DNA from: Thiolinea disciformis DSM 14473
Lineage (GTDB): Bacteria; Pseudomonadota; Gammaproteobacteria; Thiotrichales; Thiotrichaceae
NCBI RefSeq assembly: GCF_000371925.1
Contig: NZ_AQVE01000004.1
Location: 149,082 to 213,081 of the forward strand
DNA length: 64,000 bases
Direction: 5' to 3'
A program made the position numbers and the translations under genes. The notes under the pieces were generated by a model. The model made no database searches, was not told the DNA's origin, and saw nothing but the letters and a program-made list of their open reading frames with translations. Shown here piece after piece: positions 1 to 9,308 of the stretch. Numbering within the stretch: the stretch's first letter is position 1; every line of letters starts with the position of its first letter.

Positions 1-360
1 ACGAAACTGAATAACATCACCTGCTTGGAGTTCTTTTTGAGTGATTGGCTTTCCCCAAACATAATCAGCATCACCAAAGTTTTTCTTCTCACCGGTATAA
101 TACATTTTAGATGTTTTAGCACCTGCTTTTGTGAGTACGCTCTCAGCTAAGTCCCAGCATTGACCTTTACCGACACGTTTATCCAAAGTGTCTTGAGCAA
201 ACCTCAACACTTTAGCCCCCAACGTTTCGCTGCTCGGTTGTTCAGTGGCTAAACCAACAGGGCCATTTGATGGTGGAGGTGTGAGTGTATGAATGGAGGG
301 GCTAGGGGAAGGAGCTGCTGAACTGACACCAATTGGGCCAGGTAGAGTTCGGTTTGGCAT
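1..360 (-). CDS. Putative CHAP/NlpC-like cysteine hydrolase, N-terminal part (runs off window)
   Basis: An open frame of 120 codons starts at the ATG at 360 and leaves the window without a stop. The first 45 residues are rich in Pro and Ser and look like a linker. After them comes VLRFAQDTLDKRVGKGQCWD, in which Cys68 followed by a helix (LAESVLTKAGAK) and later GDVIQFR resembles the nucleophile region of CHAP or NlpC/P60-type amidases. No signal peptide is visible. It lies at the end of the VgrG-PAAR-RHS island, so a T6SS peptidoglycan-targeting effector is a reasonable inference. The catalytic His and C-terminus are outside the window, so the family is not proven. Confidence 0.6.
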   Translation of the reverse strand, partial: MPNRTLPGPIGVSSAAPSPSPSIHTLTPPPSNGPVGLATEQPSSETLGAKVLRFAQDTLDKRVGKGQCWDLAESVLTKAGAKTSKMYYTGEKKNFGDADYVWGKPITQKELQAGDVIQFR

Positions 361-394
361 GTTCTTCCGCTCCTATTAAAAATAAGGTTTTTTA

Positions 395-787
395 TCAACG
401 CGTTATGTTGAGTATAGTCAATTTTTCTTTATAAAAAGGAATTACCCGTAGTTGATAACTTACTTGTACGTTTTCATTGAGTTGATAGGTTGGAGGTATT
501 TTTTGGTCTGAAGCGTTCTCTGAGTAATAAGCAAGGCGACCATCTGGTAACTGGATAGTGTAAATATAGCGATCTGGTATGATGTATTGAGTATCACGGG
601 TTAAATGGTCAGGGTGGCGAATACTACGAATTTCGGTTCTTTTAACGGTTTCTCGTGATGCAAATTGGATATTTTTGATTATGCCGGTTTGTTGTTGGGT
701 GGGGGTAGAGCGGATTAGGAAATGCCAAATAATAGTAGAAAGAAATATGCCTAATAAAACTATAGCGAATAGTATGAGGAGTTTCAT
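395..787 (-). CDS. Small membrane-anchored protein of unknown function
   Basis: 130 residues. One hydrophobic segment at about residues 2-25 should anchor the N-terminus in the inner membrane. The rest is polar and beta-rich, with a predicted periplasmic or cytoplasmic domain containing PDRYIYTIQLPDGRLAYYSE, similar in style to DUF3592-type proteins. It lies between the putative immunity gene (ends 835) and the CHAP-like effector (starts 360), so it could be an immunity or accessory protein for the downstream effector. No catalytic motif is seen and I do not recognise the family with confidence. Confidence 0.6.
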   Translation of the reverse strand: MKLLILFAIVLLGIFLSTIIWHFLIRSTPTQQQTGIIKNIQFASRETVKRTEIRSIRHPDHLTRDTQYIIPDRYIYTIQLPDGRLAYYSENASDQKIPPTYQLNENVQVSYQLRVIPFYKEKLTILNITR

Positions 788-834
788 ACTAAATCCTACG
801 TTTCTTTCTGAAATTAAATTTCATTTAAAGAGCT

Positions 835-1308
835 TCAACCAGTTTCAATAGTGTACTCTATGCTTTCTGCCTCAATAATCCAGTTTGTTGTTAGAGAGTA
901 ATTATACCATTCAATTTCATGTATTAAATACCCAGAAGAAGATAAGCGAAATTCATCGTATCTCCAATCACCATGTCCATCTTTAAGATTGTAGGTTTTT
1001 ATATCAAGTGAGATTATGTTTTTATAAGAAAATTTTAATTTTGAATCATTAAAAGCTCCTGCGAGAGTTATAAATAAATTAATTTCTTTGATATCATTAA
1101 ATTTTCTGGATTCTTGAAAAAATAAAGAATCGAGCCAAGCATCGTGCGGAGATCTATGATCATTGAAATCATAATACCATCCTGAGTTTATTAAATCATA
1201 CAAATTTAACGGGATAAAGTCCTTTATGGACTCTATATATTGATAGTATTTTTTAAATGCAGCGCTAGTATTTTTGTCTCTTTCATCTTTTGCTAAAATA
1301 TAAGTCAT
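835..1308 (-). CDS. Putative immunity protein for the RHS toxin
   Basis: 157 residues, soluble, no signal peptide, acidic and aromatic-rich (NSGWYYDFNDH, HEIEWYNYSLTTNW). It starts 21 bp after the RHS stop codon on the same strand, which is the canonical place for the cognate immunity gene of an RHS toxin. It is more AT-rich than the RHS core, as toxin-immunity modules usually are. The function is inferred from position. I cannot assign a specific Imm family from sequence alone. Confidence 0.6.
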   Translation of the reverse strand: MTYILAKDERDKNTSAAFKKYYQYIESIKDFIPLNLYDLINSGWYYDFNDHRSPHDAWLDSLFFQESRKFNDIKEINLFITLAGAFNDSKLKFSYKNIISLDIKTYNLKDGHGDWRYDEFRLSSSGYLIHEIEWYNYSLTTNWIIEAESIEYTIETG

Positions 1309-1329
1309 CTCTTTTCTCTAAAAAATTAG

Positions 1330-4300
1330 TCATCTGTTACATTTTACAAGAGCTTTCCATCTGTCACCTTTGACGTTTGCTTTACCTTTAGGTGGAAGAT
1401 TATTACGCTTTCTATGCTCGCTTATTATAACTCCTTTTAATTTTTGTTGCGTGATTTCGGGCAGGTTGGAAGGTGCACTTTTTTTACCATGTTTATTGAT
1501 CCAATCAGTATGGCCATGTACACCAACCTCTCTACCTTGAGGATCGTAAACATGTATTTCAAAACCCGCATTACCTCTATTTTCAAAAGTGTCTATACGC
1601 CCTCTATAGCCTGCACCTAAATTTAATGGTGATTTGGAGTCCAACCCTAAAGGATCAATATATTTACAAGGGTTTTTCAGAAAAGAAGAGTAGTTAATGT
1701 TGCCAAAGAGGCCAATCGGATCAGAGGTTATGTAGCTAATCGCCTTTAAATTATAGTAACGAAACCTATTATAATAAAGTTGTGATTCGGAATCACACCA
1801 CTGACCCTGAAACCGAATCGGACAGTCAATTTTATTCGGATTATTAACTTTAAGCTTGCCAAAGGTAAGTAGTCGGGCGCTCCAAGCTATATCACCCTTA
1901 TTATCCACTAACTCTAAAGGAGTTCCAATGTGATCATTGATGCTAAAATATTGCTGTTGGCCATTCTCCAACTTATACAGCGGGGAAAAATCATGTGGAT
2001 GATATTCCCAAAAGTGATTTGTTTTTATTTTTTCTTCATGAGTTTCGTAATGAATCTCATGTAAACCTACATCACCATCCCAGACAAAAATAGTTCTTAC
2101 AGTGGGGCCTCTTTTTTCCACACGACGGCTTAAAGCATCATAGCGATAGAACCATTCACTCCCATCAGGTTTTTCAATGGATATTAACTGACCTTGACGA
2201 TTCCAGCGGTAATGGGTAATTCCATCATCATCTTGTTGGCGAATGAGCTGTCCATCAGCATCATAACTATAGTGTTTTCCCTCACTTTCAATTAATTGAT
2301 TGCCGCGCTGATATTGCCATGCTGCGTTGTTATTATTTATCAGTTCTACAGCCGTATTTCTTTTGATGTGATGCTGTTGGTAACTCTTGATATTGCTATT
2401 CGCATCGTAGCTAAAGCGTTCTAGGATTTGATCAGGGTGTAGTGTGCTTTCAATACGCTCCAAGACATCGTAGGTATAGCGCGTTGTACCCCATAAGGAA
2501 TCTTGTTTGACTAATAGATTACTGGCGGCATCGTAGTGATAATGGCGCTGCGCTAATGACTTGTGAGGAACTTCTTGGTGTTTTAAGGCTTGCTCAATTA
2601 AACGTCCACGTGAATCTACTTGTTGAGAGAAATGGAGATTAGCGCCCAAGCGGCGGCTTGATTCATAGCCACGTTGATCATAGCTAAATTTCACCGGCTC
2701 AAAACCCGCTGCTTGCACTTGTGCTATTTGCCCATTCGGATTCCAAGCGAATTCGGTAATATTCTCGAATGGACTGATACGCCGAATACGGTTGTTGAGT
2801 GCGTCATATTCATTATAAATAGTAAGTTCGCCCTGTGTTTCTTGTACCAAACGGCCTAAAGCATCATAAGCAAAACTGACAGAGCACATGCTATTATCAG
2901 CCTTAACCAAAAGTCCTCGAGCATCGTAGTGGTAATGGATACTCGAACCATCATCATTCCATAGCTCTGTAATGCGCCCAGCAGCGTCATAACTATAGCG
3001 ACTTGAATAACCAGAAGGTTTGCGAATCTCACTAACTTGCCCAGCAAGATTATAGGTATAGCAGGTGGTCGCACCAGAAAAGTCGGTTTCTGTCACTAGG
3101 CGTTCTTCTTCATCGTACTCAAAATGATAGACCTCTCCTTTTTCGTTGGTTAGATGCGCTAACTGACCGGCGACAGCATTCCAGCCATACACAATTTTAT
3201 GGCCATCAGGTTTGAGTTCCTCTTCAATATTGCCGCAGTTGCAGTATTTCCAACGTGTAGTGATGTGGTTTTCATCGGTGTAGGATTTCAGATTGCCATA
3301 AACATCCCAGTCATACGAACGTGTATTTTCATCGGGCAGGTTAATCTGTAGTAGATGACCCAATCGATCACGTGTCATCCGTGTAGTGTGTCCTACTGCA
3401 TCGGTATAGCTAATGAGATTACCGAAGGCATCCCATTGATAATGGGATAGTTGTCCAAGCCAATCGCTAGCACTTGCTAGATTACCGTATTGATCCCATA
3501 TAAAGTGGCGCTGATTACCTGCTGCATCGGTATGCTCAATAAGGTCACCCATGTCGTTATAGCGGAAAAACTGACTCGCGCCGAGCGGGTTTTGAATGTG
3601 GGTTAAGTGTCCCTGTGGGTCATAAGAGCGCTGCCATTGATGACCTAAAGGATCAGTAATCTGAATAACTTGGTGTTGCTGATTAAAGGTGTAAGCTACA
3701 GTCGCACCATGCGGTGAAATGATCATGCAACGATTGCCATGCTCATCATAGACATATTGAGTGAGTAAGTTATCAGGTTTTATTTCTGCGACAATACGAC
3801 CTTCATCATCATAACGTGTCGTAGTCAGTAGACCAGTCGGTGAAACCACCTTCTCAACTTGATAGTTTTCATTCCATTGATAGAGGGTGGTATGGCCACT
3901 GCTATTAGTAACTTCGGTACGGCGTAAATAATTGTTATAGACCAGTGTGTGTCGATCAAAGTCATTTTGTCCGCTGTTGTAAATACAGCGATCTTGCTCA
4001 TCAAATTGGAAAGTATAGATCATCCCCCCTAAGGTTTTTTCATTGATCATTCGATGCTTGGCATCGTATTTATAATAGCTACTCTGGCCAAGAGCATTGG
4101 TGAATTTGATTAAATGCCCGTGTTCGTCGTAATCATAATGTACCAATGCTGTCTGCTCTTGTTGATCTTTGGCGAGAGCATCGGTTTTCCGATAAATGCG
4201 CGTGACAAAATTTTGGGTATTATATTCTAAATGTAGGCTGCGTTTTTCACGGGTTTGTTTAATACTGATTAAACGTTGTTGAGCATCATAGTCAAAAACA

Positions 4301-4764
4301 AGACTATTACCTTCTGCATCTTCACGGCGTGCCAAAACGGTTGGTTGTGTACTGTGGGGTAGTGGGAAATAGTCATGCACAACACTCCCTTTCTCAACAT
4401 CCCAAGAAGTCACACAAAGCTCATTATTGTGGAGACTTAAAGCGTGATAAGAGCCAAGATTGTAAGCAGTATGGCCTTGCTGTAATTGATAGTGTGTGGT
4501 GTTAAAAAATATTTCGGTTTCACCAGAAATATCTGTCAGGCTATATCCATCTAAATCACGTGTTATTTTTCTATCTAATGCGCAATGCCAACCTAACCCA
4601 AAAAATCCTTTTTTATTACCCAAAGCGCTACTATACCGACGTGGTAAGATTAAGTTGATGCGCCCCTGTAAGGTTATATCCTCAAAGTCGTGATAAAGCA
4701 CACCAGTAGCTATATTAACAGGATGACCTACTGATACATAACCTTGGGCTGGGCGAGATCGCAT
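1330..4764 (-). CDS. RHS-repeat toxin with variable C-terminal domain (T6SS effector)
   Basis: About 1144 residues. Dozens of YD/RHS repeats (xxYxYDxxGxL) build the toxin-encapsulating shell. The conserved RHS core near the end has ITSDPIGLFG and CKYIDPLGL, where the shell is normally autocleaved. The last 103 residues after DPLGL are unrelated to the repeats and form the toxin tip (FEIHVYDPQGREVGVHG, WINKHGKK, RWKALVKCNR). They are basic and possibly a nuclease, but the type is not recognised. I prefer the ATG at 4764 because TTGAGGAATTC precedes it; the open frame extends to 4803, overlapping the PAAR gene. The PAAR protein upstream and the immunity gene downstream fit VgrG-borne delivery. 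Confidence 0.9.
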   Translation of the reverse strand: MRSRPAQGYVSVGHPVNIATGVLYHDFEDITLQGRINLILPRRYSSALGNKKGFFGLGWHCALDRKITRDLDGYSLTDISGETEIFFNTTHYQLQQGHTAYNLGSYHALSLHNNELCVTSWDVEKGSVVHDYFPLPHSTQPTVLARREDAEGNSLVFDYDAQQRLISIKQTREKRSLHLEYNTQNFVTRIYRKTDALAKDQQEQTALVHYDYDEHGHLIKFTNALGQSSYYKYDAKHRMINEKTLGGMIYTFQFDEQDRCIYNSGQNDFDRHTLVYNNYLRRTEVTNSSGHTTLYQWNENYQVEKVVSPTGLLTTTRYDDEGRIVAEIKPDNLLTQYVYDEHGNRCMIISPHGATVAYTFNQQHQVIQITDPLGHQWQRSYDPQGHLTHIQNPLGASQFFRYNDMGDLIEHTDAAGNQRHFIWDQYGNLASASDWLGQLSHYQWDAFGNLISYTDAVGHTTRMTRDRLGHLLQINLPDENTRSYDWDVYGNLKSYTDENHITTRWKYCNCGNIEEELKPDGHKIVYGWNAVAGQLAHLTNEKGEVYHFEYDEEERLVTETDFSGATTCYTYNLAGQVSEIRKPSGYSSRYSYDAAGRITELWNDDGSSIHYHYDARGLLVKADNSMCSVSFAYDALGRLVQETQGELTIYNEYDALNNRIRRISPFENITEFAWNPNGQIAQVQAAGFEPVKFSYDQRGYESSRRLGANLHFSQQVDSRGRLIEQALKHQEVPHKSLAQRHYHYDAASNLLVKQDSLWGTTRYTYDVLERIESTLHPDQILERFSYDANSNIKSYQQHHIKRNTAVELINNNNAAWQYQRGNQLIESEGKHYSYDADGQLIRQQDDDGITHYRWNRQGQLISIEKPDGSEWFYRYDALSRRVEKRGPTVRTIFVWDGDVGLHEIHYETHEEKIKTNHFWEYHPHDFSPLYKLENGQQQYFSINDHIGTPLELVDNKGDIAWSARLLTFGKLKVNNPNKIDCPIRFQGQWCDSESQLYYNRFRYYNLKAISYITSDPIGLFGNINYSSFLKNPCKYIDPLGLDSKSPLNLGAGYRGRIDTFENRGNAGFEIHVYDPQGREVGVHGHTDWINKHGKKSAPSNLPEITQQKLKGVIISEHRKRNNLPPKGKANVKGDRWKALVKCNR

Positions 4765-4774
4765 AGTGAATTCC

Positions 4775-5740
4775 TCAACAATTACATGTTTTTTGCCCAT
4801 CAACGGAAGCGTTTGGCTTACCTTGCCCGCGTTTTTTTAGCAATCCTTTAAGAATATTCATTAGACCCTTTGCAAGTGCCATGGTGGCAATCATAGGAAA
4901 GCCGCCAATGATGACATTCACAGCCCCTGGCGTAATAATAGTACCGGGTGTTCCGGGTGGGGCGGCAGGGTCTTTGCCCATAGCTGCGGCTAATGCCATA
5001 GCTGCTGCATCAGCTGCCATTTGTGCTGCCATCATCGCTGCATTTTGCGCAAGCGCTGCCGACATAGCAGCATTATCACTTTCTACAGATTCCACCACAT
5101 CTCCAGCAATTGCTAAGCCTTGAGCTGCAATACCACCTACTTGCATCACTTTGCCAGCGATGGCTATGGCCTTAGATAATTTAGATACTTGCTCTGCTGC
5201 TTGTTGAGCCTTTTGAGCAGTAGCTTGTGCACGATTGCCAGCACTGTTAACAACAGGGCAATGCATAGTGATATCCATTAGTTGGCGCGCAGCTCTAGCA
5301 CCACCAATAAATACATTAGATGAGCCAGTCTTGATTTCACCCAGTGGTAAAATGCCACAACAGGTGGGATTTAAAATGATGTCACCGCAACGTGCAGCGG
5401 GCATCCCATTGATTAATACTTGGATGGAAACCCCAGCCGTAACAGGTCCCATCGGTGGTAAAGGCGTTGGTGGAATAGGGGGGGGGCCACTGGGGGGGTG
5501 TGCTACATGCGCATGAGGCAAACCTAGTGTCAGGGACATTAAAGTTGCCGCAGGCATTGAAGGAAAAACGGCAGCAATACTAGAAGTTGCTTTAGCAAAA
5601 CCTACTTCAAATTTTTCTACGAGCTGTTGAGGTGCTCCAACCACAGATGATATACCTTGGGAAATAGTATGTAATGCATTGGTGGGCCTAGTGGGAGGGT
5701 AAGGTTCTGGTGCTTTAGGTAGAGGAGGAGCCGCAGACAT
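4775..5740 (-). CDS. PAAR-domain protein with Ala-rich transmembrane region
   Basis: 321 residues. It has a Pro-rich N-terminus, then a PAAR fold at about 105-185 with VLINGMPAARCGDI, CCG, GSSNVFIGGARAAR and DITMHC, i.e. the usual zinc-tip ligands. A long Ala/Met-rich hydrophobic helical stretch follows (about 195-260), then a second PAAR-like strand (GAVNVIIGGFPMIA) and a basic Cys-ending tail (KTCNC). PAAR proteins cap the VgrG spike and carry effectors. Here the RHS toxin is a separate gene starting at or just after this stop, so the two are probably translationally coupled and assemble together. A good ribosome binding site (AGGAAAGG) precedes the ATG at 5740. Confidence 0.88.
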   Translation of the reverse strand: MSAAPPLPKAPEPYPPTRPTNALHTISQGISSVVGAPQQLVEKFEVGFAKATSSIAAVFPSMPAATLMSLTLGLPHAHVAHPPSGPPPIPPTPLPPMGPVTAGVSIQVLINGMPAARCGDIILNPTCCGILPLGEIKTGSSNVFIGGARAARQLMDITMHCPVVNSAGNRAQATAQKAQQAAEQVSKLSKAIAIAGKVMQVGGIAAQGLAIAGDVVESVESDNAAMSAALAQNAAMMAAQMAADAAAMALAAAMGKDPAAPPGTPGTIITPGAVNVIIGGFPMIATMALAKGLMNILKGLLKKRGQGKPNASVDGQKTCNC

Positions 5741-5741
5741 C

Positions 5742-6974
5742 TTAATGAACCTTTCCTAACTCGTGTAGTTCTAGTACATAGGCTTGACGCTGAACTTGAG
5801 AGAGCGGTATATGAGCTTGCGTAAGCTTGCCTAAAGTCTCCACTAATTCTTCTTTAAAATCGAAGCGGCGACAAATCTCTAAAGCCTTTTCCCATAAACT
5901 AATAGCTTGAGTAGTATTTAATTGTTTTAAAGCGCAATCTGCCTGTTGATGAATAGCATTTAAAGCGCCATCTAAATGGAGCATTTTGTAAGATAATTGC
6001 TCCACTTGCGCATAATACTGCTCTGCTAATTGAAAGTTATTTCGATTATATTCTGCATTAGCTAAATTAGTAGTAACATTATTTAGAAGTACAGCAGCTT
6101 TAGATTGAATAGCTGGCTCAATAGCGCCCTCATAGACATGAATGGCTTTGTCAAACTCGCCTTGGCGCGCATAAATATCGCCAACTGCATTAATTGTTAC
6201 TGCTTGGAGTGCATAATTGTTGGTAGATTGATAGTAGCCTAATAAACGCTTAAAGTAGTCATATGCTAGGTCAAATCGTCCATGAGCACTGTCGATCATG
6301 GCTTTTTGTAGCATGGCATCAAAGCGTTCCTTATTAGTTAAAGACTCATCATAAATAACTTTTTCAAGAGCGTTATCAATCGCTTGGGGCGACATATCAA
6401 AGCGATTGAATTGGATGCGAGGTAGCTGAGCCAAAGAAGGTGACTGTATTAAAGGGTCTGGCAAATCGCGAAAAATGAGGCGCAAGCCCTGCATCCCATC
6501 ACGAATACCTTGTTGGGGCGTAAATGAGGCTATTAAATCATGCCAAGCGGCACGATTTTGAATAGACTGAGGATACAACACCCAAATAATTTTATGCTCG
6601 CCTATATCGGGCACTAAAGAGCGTGTATACATCATTGCCAAACCTAAACGCTGTAGTGGACTATATTGCGAATTTTCTAAATCAGGAGATGGCGGCTTTA
6701 AAGGTTGCAGCTGCTCTTTTTCAGCTTCTTGATTAACCATTTCGAGTTGGAGTTTTAAATGTTTTATAGTGAGTTCGGTATAATTAACACTATCTACAAA
6801 ATCATCAGCAAAAAATAAAAAGACATCAGATTGTGTTGCATCTTCTATATCACGAATTAATTTCATCACAAAACCTGCTTCATTGTCAGTGCAAGACAAA
6901 ATCATTACTAAATTCTGTCTTTGAGTAAGGAATTCATTAACTTCATGATTTAGCTGATCAATGATGCTTTGCAT
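5742..6974 (-). CDS. TPR protein, likely T6SS effector adaptor or chaperone
   Basis: 410 residues. The N-terminal half (1-170) is an alpha/beta region with a hydrophobic strand (LVMILSCTDNEAGFVMKLI) and resembles nucleotide-binding-like sensors without a clear P-loop. The C-terminal half (about 205-400) has at least four tetratricopeptide-like helix pairs (NAVGDIYARQGEFDKAIHVY; AEYNRNNFQLAEQYYAQVEQ; ALKQLNTTQAISLWEKALEI). It sits between vgrG (ends 6980) and the PAAR gene (starts 5740) with gaps under 6 bp. No DUF1795 (EagR) or DUF4123 adaptor is encoded nearby, so this protein may take that loading role. That is inference. Confidence 0.7.
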   Translation of the reverse strand: MQSIIDQLNHEVNEFLTQRQNLVMILSCTDNEAGFVMKLIRDIEDATQSDVFLFFADDFVDSVNYTELTIKHLKLQLEMVNQEAEKEQLQPLKPPSPDLENSQYSPLQRLGLAMMYTRSLVPDIGEHKIIWVLYPQSIQNRAAWHDLIASFTPQQGIRDGMQGLRLIFRDLPDPLIQSPSLAQLPRIQFNRFDMSPQAIDNALEKVIYDESLTNKERFDAMLQKAMIDSAHGRFDLAYDYFKRLLGYYQSTNNYALQAVTINAVGDIYARQGEFDKAIHVYEGAIEPAIQSKAAVLLNNVTTNLANAEYNRNNFQLAEQYYAQVEQLSYKMLHLDGALNAIHQQADCALKQLNTTQAISLWEKALEICRRFDFKEELVETLGKLTQAHIPLSQVQRQAYVLELHELGKVH

Positions 6975-6979
6975 GATAC

Positions 6980-9166
6980 TTAATTTATTTTAACTAATGC
7001 TCCGGTTATATTGTGAGTTCCTACTGCTGCCGAGGTTATTTCTGCAGCACTGGATGCAATTTTCGTATTGTCGAAAGTAGTATTTTGTGTGCCTACACCT
7101 ACTTCTACTTTTTGCGTGCCTAAAATGGATATATTCTTGCCAGCTAGCTTGATAGTTCCATCTGCTTTCATTAATAAAAGACTGGCACCAACATGTAGTT
7201 CAATTTCCGTAGCAGCAGTAATGGTTATTTTTGCAGTGGAAGAAGTGATATTGATATTACTATTGACGGTTGTGCTTTGTTCGTTTTTGAAGGTTTCTGT
7301 AACTTTGCCATTAACGATATGTTCTTCACTGCCCGTCTGAACATCTAGTTTGTGATTGCCATTTTTTATGGTAACCGTTAAGTTTTGAGCGATGGTAGTC
7401 GTTTGGCTATTATCAAAATCCTCTTTAACTAATTGTTCAACATGCCTCGTTTCCGTTCCTTTTACTACATCATGTAAATAGTTGCCCTCCAATATTTTGA
7501 TTGAAGTATCTTTGGTAATATTTTCTGTATGAGTACCTAGTACATCAATTTTCTTGTCATTATCAATTTTTTCACTTTTATTATGGCCTACATGCAAAGA
7601 GCGGTCATGACCTACATCTTCGCTACGATCGTTTTCGGTAATATTGGTATGATTTCTTTCCGCATGGATATAAAGCTGCTCCTGCCCTTTTTTATCCTCC
7701 ATACGAATTTCATTGAAATTTGCACCGGTGCCACCTTTGGAGCTACGACTTTTAATGCCACTTTGGGTTTTATTGGCAGGCAAACCATAAGGTACAATTT
7801 GCTCACCGTTATAGACACGCCCAGTAATAATAGGGCGATCAGGATCACCTTCTAAAAACTCGACAATGACCTCTTGTCCAATGCGAGGGATATGAATGCC
7901 ACCCCAATTTTTTCCCGCCCAGAGTTGGGAAACGCGTACCCAACAAGAAGAATTTTCATCCGATTTACCATAGCGATCCCAGTGAAATTGTAGTTTTACG
8001 CGACCAAATTCATCGGTGTATATTTCTTCGCCAGCAGTGCCTACTACAATAGCCGTTTGTGGGCCACGAATATGGGGCTTGGGTGTGAGGCGAGCAGGAC
8101 GAAAGGGGGTTTTGCTATCAATGACATTAAAGCTATTGCTATAGACAGGTTGTTGGGTCGCACTACGAGCTTCATAAACATCCTCATTTAATAAATGAGT
8201 AATGGAGGTGATCAAATACTCGCGGTCTTGATCAGGTCGTGCATAGTCTTGTAGCTTGAATAAACCGCCAGCAAGCATGTTGCGTGCATTACTTTGGCCA
8301 TAAGCTTGTTCATAAGCCGCTTGTAATTCTTCTAAGCGAACGCGCACATAATTACCACCCTCATCCAACTGTTCGTATTCCCCCGGATAATCATAGACTT
8401 CATAATCAGCCAAACTGTGGGTTTGAATAATGGAGTGATTGGTGCGTAAATCAGCTTTAGGCCGCTTAAAATCGAAATCTTTGAGAACATACTTTCCCGG
8501 TAAGACTTGCTTAGAGACTTGCCAATACGTGCAATAATACTCTTCACGTGCTGTGGCATCCGGAGGATAAAAAGTTAGTTTACTTTGTGCGGGGATGGGT
8601 TGGTGAGCGCCATAATTGTCCGCTAGGATGAGATCATGTTTGCCGTTTTCGTGGGTAAAGTAATAATAAATACCTTCTTGCTCCATGAGGCGACTGACAA
8701 AATTAAAATCGGTCTCACGGTATTGGACACAATAATCCCAATTAGCATAAGTTTGGCTTAGTTTTTCCTTAAAATCAGTATAACCCAAATAACGAAATAC
8801 GGCTTTGATAATGTCTGGGACGCTTTGTTTTTGGAAAATACGGCAATCAGCAGTACGTGTTAAAAACCATAGCCAAGGTGAAATAGTAGCTTCATAGACG
8901 GCATAAGAACCTTGATTCATACTTTGCGCTAGTGCGGTGACATAACCGTTGAAATAGCGTGTCCCACTTTCTAAACTAAGACGAATAGTGACCTTGGTGC
9001 CTAATAAGTCTTCGAATTTAATATTTTCTTTGAGGCTGAATAATTGGGCTTGAATAGTGGTGAGTTGAGAAAGTTGCTCATGGATAGTTGCGCTACGTAA
9101 TACAATAACATCCTTGCCTAACGAAGTTTCGATGGCTATCTGTCGTTGTGCCTGCGTAATATCCAT
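6980..9166 (-). CDS. vgrG: VgrG spike protein
   Basis: 728 residues from the ATG at 9166, which has AAGGAG upstream. The frame is open to a TTG at 9223. It has the gp27-like N-terminal hub (EGIYYYFTHENGKHDLILAD), then the gp5-like OB domain (YTDEFGRVKLQFHWDRYGK, CWVRVSQLWAGKNWG, GQEVIVEFLEGDPDRPIITG). After that comes a long DUF2345/beta-helix C-terminus with short repeats (VGHDRSLHVGHNKSEKI). It forms the trimeric T6SS spike, and the following TPR, PAAR and RHS genes are its cargo set. No sheath, tube or TssB/C genes are present, so this is an orphan VgrG island relying on a T6SS encoded elsewhere. Confidence 0.95.
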   Translation of the reverse strand: MDITQAQRQIAIETSLGKDVIVLRSATIHEQLSQLTTIQAQLFSLKENIKFEDLLGTKVTIRLSLESGTRYFNGYVTALAQSMNQGSYAVYEATISPWLWFLTRTADCRIFQKQSVPDIIKAVFRYLGYTDFKEKLSQTYANWDYCVQYRETDFNFVSRLMEQEGIYYYFTHENGKHDLILADNYGAHQPIPAQSKLTFYPPDATAREEYYCTYWQVSKQVLPGKYVLKDFDFKRPKADLRTNHSIIQTHSLADYEVYDYPGEYEQLDEGGNYVRVRLEELQAAYEQAYGQSNARNMLAGGLFKLQDYARPDQDREYLITSITHLLNEDVYEARSATQQPVYSNSFNVIDSKTPFRPARLTPKPHIRGPQTAIVVGTAGEEIYTDEFGRVKLQFHWDRYGKSDENSSCWVRVSQLWAGKNWGGIHIPRIGQEVIVEFLEGDPDRPIITGRVYNGEQIVPYGLPANKTQSGIKSRSSKGGTGANFNEIRMEDKKGQEQLYIHAERNHTNITENDRSEDVGHDRSLHVGHNKSEKIDNDKKIDVLGTHTENITKDTSIKILEGNYLHDVVKGTETRHVEQLVKEDFDNSQTTTIAQNLTVTIKNGNHKLDVQTGSEEHIVNGKVTETFKNEQSTTVNSNINITSSTAKITITAATEIELHVGASLLLMKADGTIKLAGKNISILGTQKVEVGVGTQNTTFDNTKIASSAAEITSAAVGTHNITGALVKIN

Positions 9167-9308
9167 AACAACCCAACTCCTTCCTCTTAGTATGGTTAGG
9201 GTATCTTTATGGAATTGTAGCAAAGCTTAAGGCATTGTGGCTGAAAATATTGGACTTATTAAAAATTTAGAGAAAATTAAATTTATAACCCCATCTAAGG
9301 TCTAAATT

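Noticed and set aside
1645..4700. Tandem DNA repeat or CRISPR-like array
   Set aside because: Periodicity comes from YD/RHS protein repeats that vary at DNA level.
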